64,000 nt of DNA from Colius striatus. Its lineage: Eukaryota > Chordata > Aves > Coliiformes > Coliidae. Made by a program: the position numbers and the translations under genes. The stretch is from assembly GCF_028858725.1 (NCBI RefSeq), contig NC_084763.1, positions 52,584,152 to 52,648,151 on the forward strand, written 5' to 3'. Below, one piece after another: positions 36,693 through 47,560 of the stretch (position 1 is its first letter; each line of letters starts with the position of its first letter). The notes beneath the pieces are model-generated. The model did no database searches and was not told the origin of the DNA. It saw only the letters and a list, made by a program, of their open reading frames with translations.

Positions 36693-39600
36693 TTAGGCTA
36701 GCAAGTGCAAGCTATCTAGGAGGAAAGGGGAAGGAAACAAAACCTTCCCTACAATTGGAAGCATGTGTGAACTCATTTTTAAAAATGTAAAATTAAAGCC
36801 AGATAGTCACCATGGTGGGTTGGTAATCACTGTGCATACCTGAGCCTGACTGTTCCTAAAGTCAGTAATCCCTAACAAAGTGTTCTTTCAGAGATTTCTC
36901 TTTTCTGCTACTATTCACATTGGGGTTTTGTAGACATTCAAGTTTGTCAACTGTTATTTCCCAAAATACTGCACAAATAAGGATTACTATAAAGCCCTTT
37001 GTATGGGTATGTCTGCCAGATTACCCATCCAAACAGGTCCATGCACACAATGTGATGCAGGCCACTGGGAAAGTGCCAGCCAAACTCCACTATAAGCAGC
37101 TATGTCAGTGCTGTAGTGCTCTTACTCAGCTATACTCTTTCTGTTTATGCTGCCTCATGTGATACCAGGATAAATACCTTTGCAACGTATTGCTGTGCTT
37201 CTCAGCTCAGAGCTAGGCTAAGCTTGCAACCCCGGTGCAGGCGGTACTGTAAGAAGGTTTATTGCTTTAACTTTAGCCATGTTAAATATAGAATATGTTT
37301 ACCTTGTCTGCCTTCAGGAAGACATCTTTTAACAGCCAATGAATAATCAACCCGAAATAGATGACGTTAAGCTGTGCTCATTTTATCAGTGTGCTTAATT
37401 ATTTAAATTGCTAATTGTCATTTTAATATGTGCATACTGGGAATTTAGAAATCTTTTCCCATAAAGATGATTTTCCACTGGCTTAGGATAATGAAGTCTT
37501 ATTGCTTTCACAACTGAAAGCTTCTATAGCTTTTTAAGTCATTTTTATTGCAATTGGCCAGTGTTATAAATTAGATTTTCAAGTATTTTGATTATGAAAA
37601 GGAAATGGAGTTCAGTTAACTCTAATCAGTATTCCTGCCTGCTGACCTGGTTACCTGTACCACTGCTCTCTGTCATCCTCTGAACATCTGTTCTTTGACC
37701 CATTTTCCTTGCTGAATTTGTTGCTCCAGGGTTAGTTCTCATTCCTGTCCTTCAGTACTTAAGGAAATAATCGACCTTTTAAAACAAGATAAAAAAGTTA
37801 TGTTTGAATTTCCTAAGCACTGTGAACACCCTGGAACACAGTATAAATACTGAATGGAATAGAGTTTCAAGACTACTATTTCTGCAAAAGTGATATTGTT
37901 TGATTTGACAAATGCTAAGCTTTGTGAAGATTGATAATAATGATTGTCAGCTGAATGCAAAACTGAGAAAAAGCACTTAGATGTGAAATTATAGAAGTAT
38001 ATTGTACTTGACAATACCTACCTTTAGAGATAAAAAGTTTTTTAAAAAATATTTGCTGAAAGGCATAAATTAATTTCAGTAACTACAAAGGACCTTCAAA
38101 TTGTAAAAATAACAGAGGAAGTAAAAGCTGTCTGGCATGCCAAACAGACTTTAATGTGATTATTAGGTACAGGTTTTTTAAATTAAAGGCAAAGAGATCT
38201 CAGATTTCATACTCGTGAAGTAATATCATTCACTTGTCTTACAGGATTTAAACTCGTTCTGTTTGCTCCTGCAGTCACTAATCTCATGCATTTGTGTTGC
38301 TAAAACAGACCGATTGGGATTTGCTGCCTGTATAGAAAAACACTAAGGTAGGCTGCAAAACAATAGACAGGTGGATATATTTGAGCAGACAGTCTGAACT
38401 ACCATGAAACCCGAAAGTGTAAGGTTTGGGGAGGGGGTACTTACTTTGTGGTACTTGCTGTATGTCCAAGCAACAGTTCCAGCCTTTAAATCTGACTGTG
38501 TGAGCTGATACTCTGAACTTTATATGCCATTCTAAACCAGATTTCTTATTTTTGACAAATGTGAGCTCATTACCTTGCCAGCAAGAAAACATCTATATGA
38601 GAAATGATCCATATGTAAAAGTTCATGAATTCATTAGGGGGTTTTGCCTCTGGAGATTGTTTACCTAAATCTGGTTTACATTTCATTTTGTAGACTGTGT
38701 TTCTGTTAACTCAGTTACTGTGCTCTCCAGTCCTGGATATTCTGAAACAGTCCCCCTTAGCAGCTTGCATATATTTATGCAATCAGTAGTTCTTCTGGTT
38801 GCTTATTGAAGTATAGAGACCTGGATCGAGGTCCAAAAGAGGTTATGAATATCTAAATGACTATCTAAGATAGGATTTAAATGGTATGTAGGTCATGTAG
38901 ATCCCTCAGTCTGAGAGTGAAATCTTCCAAACACCTGTCTAATCCCACAGACACACCAGAATGTCTCTGTTGATTGTCAGAGGGGAGGAAAAGGTGGTTG
39001 CTGTTTAAAATTCCCTCATTGTATGAAGGGTTTTTTTCTGTGCAGTCCTACAATTGCTTCTATGGTTTTTGCAGAATTGGGCAGCACAATGTAGCTTACA
39101 CTCAAATGCAAAATGGGTTGATAAATCATGACCAGAACATTCTTTTCACTTAAAGGAGAAGGTTTTTTACAAAAGACAGTGGGACAACAGCTTTTAATTC
39201 AAGTAGATGGCTTGTGGGTGGTCAAGCCAATGATGATGCAACTTTTTAGAGTAGCTTGAAATAACATGTCCCATGTACATCCCAGTGAGCTGGGTTTGAA
39301 TTCTGTTGCAGAATTCCAATCTTCTGACTCTCAGAAAGGGTAAAACATTTTGGATCAACAGTCAAGAAAAATGTCTGAGCAGTTGTTGCGATGAGCATTT
39401 GAGCCAAACTCCTCTCTTACATATAAGCCCATAATACTGAGCTAAAGATGCTCAAACATGGATTTTAACTGGGGATTTAAAAAAAGAGCATAGCATGAAG
39501 TCTCCAACATCATGGCAATTCTAGTTGTCAAGTTCTCTCTCTTTCTGTGGCCTGAAAAAAATGAGAAGCAATTCTTCTGCTGTTTTAAAGTAACTATTTG

Positions 39601-42600
39601 GGCACTTAAACTGTAGAGAAGCTGGTGTTCTACATCTGGTGATTTAGGCCAAGTTTGGCTTTTTTGTAAGTCACATCTTCAACTGCCTCATAATTAAACT
39701 CACCACTGTTTGGGGGATTTCTGTCCATCTGCTTTGGGAAAGTTCAGAATCACACACTGCTATCCATATCCATAAGAAAACTGTACTGTTGCTGGCTGCA
39801 GCTGATTGGTAAAAACAAATTCCCTTAAATTCATAACATATTCCTTAGTTCTTTCAAGAATAGAAGCACATTGTCCTTAAAATACTCATTTGCTACATTA
39901 TCCACTGTGTAAATTACATGGATTTAATGCTAAAGACTTACATACCTTGGGAAAGCCAATAGCAATATACTAAGCAGTGGTGCATCTTCTGTTGTGAAGT
40001 ACTTTCTTTCAAGAGATATAGTAAATTGCAAATTAGGATACCTCTAAAAATGGAGAGTGGTTTGACTTGATACTTCAGTATTTGAAGTTTCACAGATCTG
40101 TAAGAAGTGGAAGACGATTTTAGCAAGTTTTTAGGGATGTAAGGGAAGGCAGCTTCTAAAGCAACAAAGTTTGAGTCTGTTACATGAAAATAAAGGAATG
40201 GATCATTACTGTTGTCTGACTTGGGTCAAACAGTTCCTGATATAATTGTGGTTGCTAGGAAAAAAGCCATTTAGGTCTAGATTGAAAGAAATCTCAGTGC
40301 AATGGGTAATATTTTGGTTGTAAGGGAATAACTTCAAATTTGGCACTTTATTCTGTGCTGCTCTGGAAGGTTAGATCTGCAAAAGCCTACTACTTTGACA
40401 AAGCAAGGAAGGTATTAAAATGCTGAGAAACTGTGGTGTCTTTAGTAAGTTTTTAGGGAGCTTCTGCTCAGGAAGGTGCTAAGAAGGTTATAAACATATA
40501 GAAGCTAAGCGACATGGGTTATTTCTTCCTCTGCAAACCCCAAGTTATTTTCTCAGAATGCTATCAGAAGCAAAGAGATTTGTACTTCAGTAATTATCTG
40601 GTGCAGTCCTGATTAAAACACCGTCCTGTTCAGAGAAGGAAGGTAGATTGTTGCCTGCAGAAGATTGCCAGGAGGCAGCAAGATGGTGAGGGCTTCAAAG
40701 CCCCATTGGCACAGGCCCTGCAAAGCTGTGCTGGTCATGGTGCTGGAGGGCTCAGCTGCAGTGATGGGCTGGTGCCTGCTGCTGTGGGAATGGGGAATGA
40801 GTTTCTCTCTGTTTAGTATCAGTAGGGGCACTGTACCTAACTTTACAGGGTTTTTCCTCAAGGTCTGTCACAGTTCTGTGGGGGTTTTTGTGCCTGCCTT
40901 CCCTGTGGTATGAAAAGTAGCCTCTCATTCATGTGACAGCAAAATTTGGTTTTGCCTGTGCTGCTGAGAGTTTTTTAAGCTGACTCTGGAGAATTGTGAT
41001 ACCTTTTTTTCCTATATATCTCTGAAGCATTGATTGTCCCCTTTGAAAGAGGTTTCAGGTGTCCAAGGTAAGAAAAGCTTTAAGATGTGGATGGTCATGG
41101 TGAGGAATGTTTTTTACTGCTAGGTGTCTTGGTGAGTAGCAGCTAGTCTTGTGATCTGGACTAATTGTCAGCAGTACAGGAGGAAACCAGCTCTGCCTGG
41201 CTTTCATTGCATAAAATCATCCCACTAATCCCACTTGCTTTCAATGAAATCTTTCTGTGGCTGAAGAGCTATTGAAACTGAATTCAGACGAGAGTTCTCA
41301 GAACCAAACTGTTCCTGGGGCTTTTTTTCTGTAGGTCCTATAGTAAGATGGTTTGACTTCTACTTCAGATGTTTGATTGTTTACATCCAACGTTTTCTTT
41401 TTGTCATCTGTCTCTGTCTAAGAAAATCTGTTTCACTGTGCATATGATTCCCTGACTTTCTTTGTGACTTCTGTTATTGCTGCTGGATTACAGGGCTGCC
41501 CTAGGTTATTTCACATAGACACACCAACGTTTAAAGTTGATTCCTGTAAAATAATGCAGCGTGTCTGTTCAGCGGTACAAATACTTACAGGAATATGAGA
41601 TCTGCCCTCTTCTGTTCTAAATCAATTTCACAGTCTTGATCCTTATTATTTAAGGTGTCCCCAGACCCAGGACTTCTTAAGGGCCGGCTAATACTCTGGT
41701 GAAAGCTGTTGTCAATAACAGCAGGCTGTCAGAACAACTTTTCACAGCCATGATAAAACTCATAATTTAATATGCATGAAAACTGTAATTTCAAAACATT
41801 ATGCAGGAACAATCAGCAATAATAACTAGGAGAGTAATTCTGCAACTGCTTCGTACTTTGAATAACAGTATTTCCAAGTATGTTATCTGTTACTTAATGA
41901 AAAAGTAATAATATAAGCAAGTTGTAAGAAATTGAGTAGAGAAAGCAGTGGAGCAAGTTACATTGCATAACTTAGCCATTTATTCATTTTAAATCACTGT
42001 GAAGAACTAGCTAATAGGTAACACTGCTCACTCCTGGAGAGGAAATTTAAGTTGATATTAAGAATGTCAGAAGGAATGTAAGAACTGGCAACATAAGACT
42101 CTGCAAATGTGAGTGGCAAGAGCAACGATTCAATCAGACTGAAATACAATTTCCTATGTTACATAGATTGGATTCCTAATACTCCTTAGTAGTTTAATAC
42201 TGACATGTTATGATTCTTGCCCTATGTCAGCATCTTAAGTCTAAGTAAGTGATATCTGAGCTCCTAAGTGAAAAGAGCTGGCGTAAATGTGAACTGTACA
42301 TGGCACCTAGACAAGGACTTGTGAAATCATCTATATGAAGAAGAAAGTTGACACCCTCTAGCCCCCAAAACAGACAATCTTCTTGTGTAACCTGTAAATT
42401 ATGATAGCAAAGCTCTGAGAAGCTTGATGAGTTGTCAAACTTCTGTCAACTGAAGGTGCTTGTTCAGCGTTTGAAATTGTAGATTTTCAGTATCTAAACC
42501 ATACACAGACTTGTTGTTTCCAGCTTACCTGGTGAATATCCAGATTGAAAGTCCATGGACAGATATAATGCCTTCAGAAGAGAAAGTACTGAAAGTATTA

Positions 42601-42736
42601 GATATGATAAATGAAATAACTTACTACAGGTGCTACATTTGGATTCACCAGTTACTACAGCTGAAGTTACCCAAAATAAGGTAACCAATGGCAAGCCTGG
42701 TACTGCCGAAATTTTGCATGTAGGGGGAAATGTAAA

Positions 42737-43268
42737 TTATAGAATCCTAGAACTGTTTGTGTTCGAAAAGACTTTTAAGATCATCAAGTCCAACCATTAA
42801 CCCAGCACTACCATGTCCACCACAAAACCACATCCCTAAGTGCCATGTCTACTTGTCTTTTAATACCTCCAGGGATAGTGAGTGTGCCACCTCCCTGGGC
42901 AGCCTGTGGCAGTGCTTGATAACCCAGAGCTTTGATTATGAAATCTTTCATAATATCCAATATAAACCTGCCCTGGAACAACAGGCTGTTTTCTCTTGTC
43001 CTATCACTTGTTACTTAGGAGGAGACACCAATCCCCACCTCGCTATAGCCTCCTTTCAGGTAGTTGTAGAGAGTGAGCACGTCTCTCCCCAGCCTTCTCT
43101 TCTCCAGACCAAACAGCCACAGTTCTTTCAGCCACTCCTCATCAGATTTATTCTCCAGACCTTTCATCAGCTTTGTTGCCAATCTGTCTCTGGACACACT
43201 TCAGCACCTCAATGTCCCTCTTCTAGTGAGGAGGCCCAAAACTGATGAAATAACTCCAGGTGCTATGT
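42737..43268 (-). mobile_element. CR1 3' region, antisense
   Basis: The reverse complement of CR1: tail 'atagaatcctagaactgttt', then 'aagatcatcaagtccaacca', 'cacctccctgggcagcctgt', 'ctctccccagccttctcttc', ending in remnants of ORF2 such as 'cttcagcacctcaatgtccc'. It is a different subfamily from the 'ggttggaagggacc' copies. Confidence 0.9.
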
Positions 43269-44115
43269 GGTGCGTCTGTTTCTTTGAGTACTACACTTTA
43301 AGATGCTTTGGTGTGGTACTTGAATTTTGGACTGTAGATCATTTGATATAACATATATGCTAAGTGTTTAAAAGGACCTCAGTTTTAAATGAAGCTTTTC
43401 TTCTTTGTTATTTATAGTGGGATCTAGGAATTTGGGATGAGGAAGCTCTTCATTCTGGGTGGGGAGAAAGCCTGTTTCTCTCCTTGAGTGAAAATGCAAA
43501 TGCTAAATGTGGTGGTAACTTTTCTCAGGACACAGGTTTTGGTATACATGGAGGCTGAAGCAGGCAGCTCTCCATCCTTTGGATACTGAACAATAAGCTT
43601 TTCTTCCTGATATGCCAGGGCTTTTGAGGTGTCTTTGCTGATCTTCAGCAGTTAAACTGTTACATTTAATTTGGGGACAGAGTGCCCGTCCATTAATGTG
43701 CTGCTTCAACTGGACCTATGAGAGTGATCTTCTTTTGTTCAATATTGAAAAACTAAGACGTGGAAGATAACTCATGTTTCCTGTTATCCTTTTGCTTTTT
43801 CACACTCTCCTTGTATTTCTAGGTTGGAGAATTAGGGTTTAGTGATGAAAGTAAGTAAAATCTGAATCTCATCTGTGGTGTATTATGGTGATACAGATAG
43901 AAATGTGTAGCATTGCTTATGTGATGAAAAGGCAAAGTCTAGAGTTACTTTTTCACAATTTGGGGTCAACAAATGAACAAAGGCAGCAGAAGAATATCAG
44001 CCTCACTGTATTTAACATCTGTCCAGTGCTGGTATTTTGCACTGTGCTACTAATGATTCTTCAATAGCCCAAATAATGGAATTTTAATAGTCTTTTTGTT
44101 GTTGTTTTCCTGCAG

Positions 44116-44164
44116 GTTACCATGAAAGCCAAACAGCTGAAGGATTCTGTTACATATACACCAG
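44116..44164 (+). CDS. DNAJC1: DNAJC1 coding exon: end of SANT1 (49 bases)
   Basis: This very small exon has an acceptor ttcctgcag and a donor gtgtgt. It enters in phase 0 and leaves after the first base of a glycine codon. It encodes VTMKAKQLKDSVTYTP, the closing helix of SANT1. The phase matches the next exon, which opens with the remaining two bases of the glycine. Confidence 0.94.
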
Positions 44165-44627
44165 GTGTGTGCTACTGAAGCCTCACTGATGCTTATAAAA
44201 AGCACTGCATTTGGATTACAGCTCTGCACATGCAGCACATTTGGTATCTTTTGGGGGATGCTTCACAGAGGGAATTTTTTAACCCTTGCCTTACATTGAG
44301 CAAAGAGAAGGTCTGCTGGGTATTCTGATGGAATTTCCCTTTAGCTGCATTCTGCTAGGCTTTCTGATTCAGTTTATTGTGGTTTTGTTCATTTGTTCAG
44401 GCTGCTTTATCATGTTTGTTTATATCAGAGTGGCAGTGTAGTAGTACTTCACACACTTCATTGCTTCGTAACAAATGCCTTGATTTCTCAATAAGCATTT
44501 CCCTTAAAACTCTTAATCCAGAAGGATTCTCTGCACTCTTCCAAGTGCCTTTTATTTACAGGCAATTCCCTGCTTTTTTGTGCTTTGTTTTATTCTTCTA
44601 GAAGTGTAACAACACTATTTCTAACAG
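44165..44627 (+). other. DNAJC1: DNAJC1 intron of 463 bases
   Basis: A short T-rich intron between the end of SANT1 and the charged linker exon. No repeat or gene is seen in it. Confidence 0.9.
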
Positions 44628-45106
44628 GTATCGTTAGGCTCTCAGAGCTTAAAACACTGGCCCAGAATTCCAAGAACGTCAAAGTCAACGTGAATTTGCC
44701 AGACCACATAATCACCCAGCGAGAAAGGGAGGAGGAAGAGGAGGAGGAGGGGAACTATGATCGTATCCCAGAACAGATGGATGTCCAAATAGATCAAAAG
44801 GAGACCACTGCAGGTGAAACTAGACAACGCAAACGAAAAAACGTCAAAGCGCCTGAAGTGACTCTACCGGCAACCAAAGAAGCAGCAGAAGAGAAGGGCA
44901 GAGGAAGACGCCAGAAGGATTTCGACAACACCGAGCAGCAGGAAGAGAGTGATGATGAGAGCAGAAAAAGAGAGAAAAGCCGTGCCCTAGAAGAACTGTG
45001 GACTCAAAATCAACAGAAACTTCTTGAAATGGCCTTGCAGCAGTATCCAAAGGGAACATCAGATCGCTGGGATAAAATAGCAAAATGCGTTCCTGGAAAA
45101 AGCAAG
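44628..45106 (+). CDS. DNAJC1: DNAJC1 coding exon: charged linker and start of SANT2
   Basis: The largest visible DNAJC1 exon has 479 bases, an acceptor ttctaacag and a donor gtaggc. It encodes 159 whole codons after a split glycine. In order: IVRLSELKTLAQNSK; an acidic run of seven glutamates (44729-44749); a basic patch RQRKRKNVK that looks like a nuclear localisation or nucleic-acid contact signal; a second patch GRGRRQKDFD; a serine/acid stretch EESDDESRKREKSR (a likely CK2 site, inferred); and the start of SANT2, LWTQNQQKLLEMALQQYP with DRWDKIAKCVPGKSK. The last exon completes SANT2. Human SANT2 is the serpin-binding module. Confidence 0.96.
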
Positions 45107-47330
45107 GTAGGCCTAGTGTTGTTTAACTGTGGCATAACTGGAGAGGAAACATTTTCTGCCAATTTATGATTACCTTAATAACTGAGGCTCCATGCAGAAC
45201 TTAGCCCATCAGTCCAGACATAATCGACCTGAAGAGCATTACTGTTGTATTTCTCGTTTTTAGTGAGACTGTATTTTCACTGAATTCAGTTTGTTTGATC
45301 TGTTACAGAAGATATCCTTTGCCTTTCAGGGCTTCAGTTGCAGGACCAATTACATTCTAAAGTAAATTTTGATTCAATATTAGTAACCAAATGTTGGTAA
45401 GCTGTTTTGCTTACACTTTTACAATACCTTTCTGAACCCACCCCAATGAAACAAACAGAACAATCCATCTGCAAGTGTTAAATGCTCAATCATCTCTTTA
45501 TAAGAATCATCATTCTAAAATAGCATTTGTTGTCATTCATCTACTCTGGTCTCTGCTAGATTTCACAGAAGGGTAGGGATTGGAAGGGCCTTTTAGAGAT
45601 CATGCAGTCCAACCCCCTGCTAAAGCAGGTTGATGTAGATCAGGTCACTCAGGAACACATGTTCAGGCAGGTTTGGAAAACCTTCAGAGAAGGAGCCTCC
45701 ACACCGTCCCTGGGCAGCCTGTGCCAGGGCTCCCTCTCCTCAAGTGGAAATTCCTGTGTTCCACCTGGTGCCTGTTATCCCTTGTCCTTTCACAGAGACT
45801 CACCTCATCTTCTTGACACCTTTTCTTTTACGTATTTATAAGTGTTGATAAGGTCGCATCTCAGTCTTCTCCAAGCTAAAGAGCCCCAGGTCCCACAGCC
45901 TTTCCGCATGAGAGATATGCTCCAGTCCCCTCATCATCATGGTAGCCCTCCACTGGACTCTGTCCAGAAGTTCTTGAGCTGAGGAGCCCAGAACTGGACA
46001 CAGGACTCCAGGTGAGGCCTCACCAGGGCAGAGGAGAGGAGGAGCAGAACCTGCCTTGACCTGCTGCCCACACTCTTCTTGATGCATCCCAGGATGCCAT
46101 TGGCCTCCTTGGCCACGAGGGCACATTGCTGACTCATAGTTAATTTGCTGCCAACCAGCACTCCCAGGTTTCTCTCCATAGAGCTACTTTCCAGCAGGTC
46201 ACCCCCAGCTTGTCCTGGTGCATGGGGTTGTTCCTCCCCAAGTGCAGGACTCTGCACTTGTTGAACCTCATGAGATTCCTCTCTGCCCAACTCTCAATCC
46301 GGTTGAGATCCCGCTGAATGGCAGCACAGCCTCTGGGGAATCAGCCAGTCCTCCCAGTTTGGTGTCATCAGGGAACTTGCTGAGGGTACACTCTGTCCCC
46401 TCATACAGGTTGTTGATGAAGATGTTGAACAAGACTGGCCCCAGGACCGATCCCTGTGGAACTCCACTGGCCACAGGCCTCCAACTCGATTCTGTGCCAT
46501 TCATCACCACTCTCTGGGCTCTCATTCAGCCAGTTCTTAATCCACCTCACTGCCCACTCATCCAACCCACACTGCCTGAGCTTTCTGAGGATGTTGTGGG
46601 AGACAGCATCAGAGGCCCTGCTGATGTCACGATAAATGACACCCACTGCTTTTCCCTCATCTAGCCACCCAGTCAAGCCATCATAGAAAGCCACCAGGTG
46701 CTTAAGAAGGATTTCTCCTTGGTGAATCCATGTTGTCATAAGAGTTGTGATAGCTTAGTTTGCTTGCTTCAGTCATTTTATGCTGCAGAAAACCCTTTTA
46801 TTTGTGCCAAATGCAGTGTGAGAAAGCAGGAAACGTGGGTGGGGATTTGAGTGTTTCACTGTCTCCAAAGCTGTTCAACAGAGTCTGGTGTCAGTGAGTG
46901 CTCTGATAGTGACCATAAAGGCTTATCTTAACTTCTCTGCAGTGTGGCTAATACCAGAATAACTGTTCCAAAAGAGATATTACAATACATCTGTTCAGTA
47001 ATTACTTTTATGGTCGTTTTTAGGAAGTATTGCACAACTGTTTGTGTTTCTGTGCTCTTTAAAGAGAGCTTATCCATTAAGAAATGTAAATTGCAAGTTC
47101 ATTTTCCTAATCCATTCTTCACTAGGTGTAGATTCTCCTTCTGAAATTCACTGTGTGACTTAACCCAAACCCACAAATCAAAAAAAAATCCCCCAAAAAC
47201 TAAAACAAACCCAGAAAACCCTCCACACAACCCCCAGAACCTGGCTCTTCTTTTAGAATGAGGTAGCCATGTAGATTTAAAGCAATACTAAACCACCAAA
47301 CCTCACTAACACATTTGTTTTTCCTTTTAG
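45107..47330 (+). other. DNAJC1: Last DNAJC1 intron, half filled by a CR1
   Basis: This 2.2 kb intron is occupied over 45557-46738 by an antisense CR1. The remainder is AT-rich, with an A/C-rich tract around 47176-47240 just before the polypyrimidine acceptor. Confidence 0.9.
45557..46738 (-). mobile_element. CR1 LINE, antisense, with reverse-transcriptase remnant
   Basis: This is the longest CR1 here, 1.18 kb. On the minus strand it starts within the reverse transcriptase, where the LDFSKAFD motif is altered to YRDISRASD. It continues with the block [20 protein letters not shown] and a catalytic box reading FPDDTKLGG in place of FADD. It ends in the 3' UTR and a tail 'tttcacagaagggtaggg'. 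Frameshifts and stops break the frame repeatedly, so it is inactive. Confidence 0.93.
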
Positions 47331-47399
47331 GAGGAGTGTATAGCAAGATACAAGTTGCTTGTTGAACTGATACAAAAGAAAAAAATGGCTAAAAGCTGA
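47331..47399 (+). CDS. DNAJC1: DNAJC1 last coding exon: end of SANT2 and stop
   Basis: After the acceptor ttccttttag the exon reads EECIARYKLLVELIQKKK and MAKS, then TGA at 47397-47399. It supplies the last helix of SANT2 (ARYK) and the lysine-rich C-terminus typical of DNAJC1. It enters in phase 0. Confidence 0.97.
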   Translation, partial: EECIARYKLLVELIQKKKMAKS

Positions 47400-47560
47400 A
47401 TGTTGTGAGCAGAAGAGACATAGCTCATCTTTGTGAAAATGGGGTTTTAACTCTGTGCAGGAAACTGCATTTTTGTACCTCAGTATTTCTATACATCATG
47501 TGCCTTAGTAAAAAAAAAGCTATTAATAAATCTTACAGCATCTTATGCATTTGTGTGTGC
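47400..47560 (+). other. DNAJC1: DNAJC1 3' UTR (proximal)
   Basis: Sequence after the stop codon up to the probable cleavage region following AATAAA. A longer form using a later signal cannot be excluded. Confidence 0.6.
47525..47530 (+). terminator. Poly(A) signal AATAAA, DNAJC1
   Basis: A canonical hexamer 126 bases after the stop, followed within 40 bases by T/GT-rich sequence (ttgtgtgtgc). This suits cleavage near 47545-47560. Confidence 0.65.

Larger units (their letters stand above)
32777..44115 (+). other. DNAJC1: DNAJC1 intron of 11.3 kb
   Basis: This intron splits the SANT1 coding region. It holds an old CR1-like piece at 36320-36692, an antisense CR1 at 42737-43268, and AT-rich possibly conserved blocks near 37370-37620 and 41690-41835. 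The remainder shows no recognisable gene, RNA or mobile element. Confidence 0.85.
1..47560 (+). other. DNAJC1: DNAJC1 gene, 3' half (exons, introns, 3' UTR)
   Basis: DNAJC1 (ERdj1/MTJ1) is known as an ER-membrane J protein: a lumenal J domain stimulates BiP, and a cytosolic tail carries two SANT domains and contacts ribosomes. SANT2 of the human protein has been reported to bind serpins such as alpha-1-antichymotrypsin. Here five exons splice in frame to 293 residues plus stop, the C-terminal half of a family member of about 550 residues. They contain the motif APEWTEEDLSQLTRSMVKF (SANT1) and WTQNQQKLLEMALQQYP (SANT2), and end in a lysine-rich tail. I judged DNAJC2, the other J protein with two SANT domains, unlikely because the linker and C-terminus fit DNAJC1 and the neighbour is MLLT10. 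Signal peptide, J domain and membrane segment are outside the window to the left. I saw no exon between 1 and 8980. Confidence 0.95.

Noticed and set aside
45602..46664. Plus-strand open frames (79 and 148 codons) as genes
   Set aside because: They lie on the opposite strand of a CR1 whose reverse-transcriptase remnant reads on the minus strand.
32657..47399. DNAJC2 instead of DNAJC1
   Set aside because: DNAJC2 also has two SANT domains, but the linker, the lysine-rich C-terminus and the MLLT10 neighbour fit DNAJC1.
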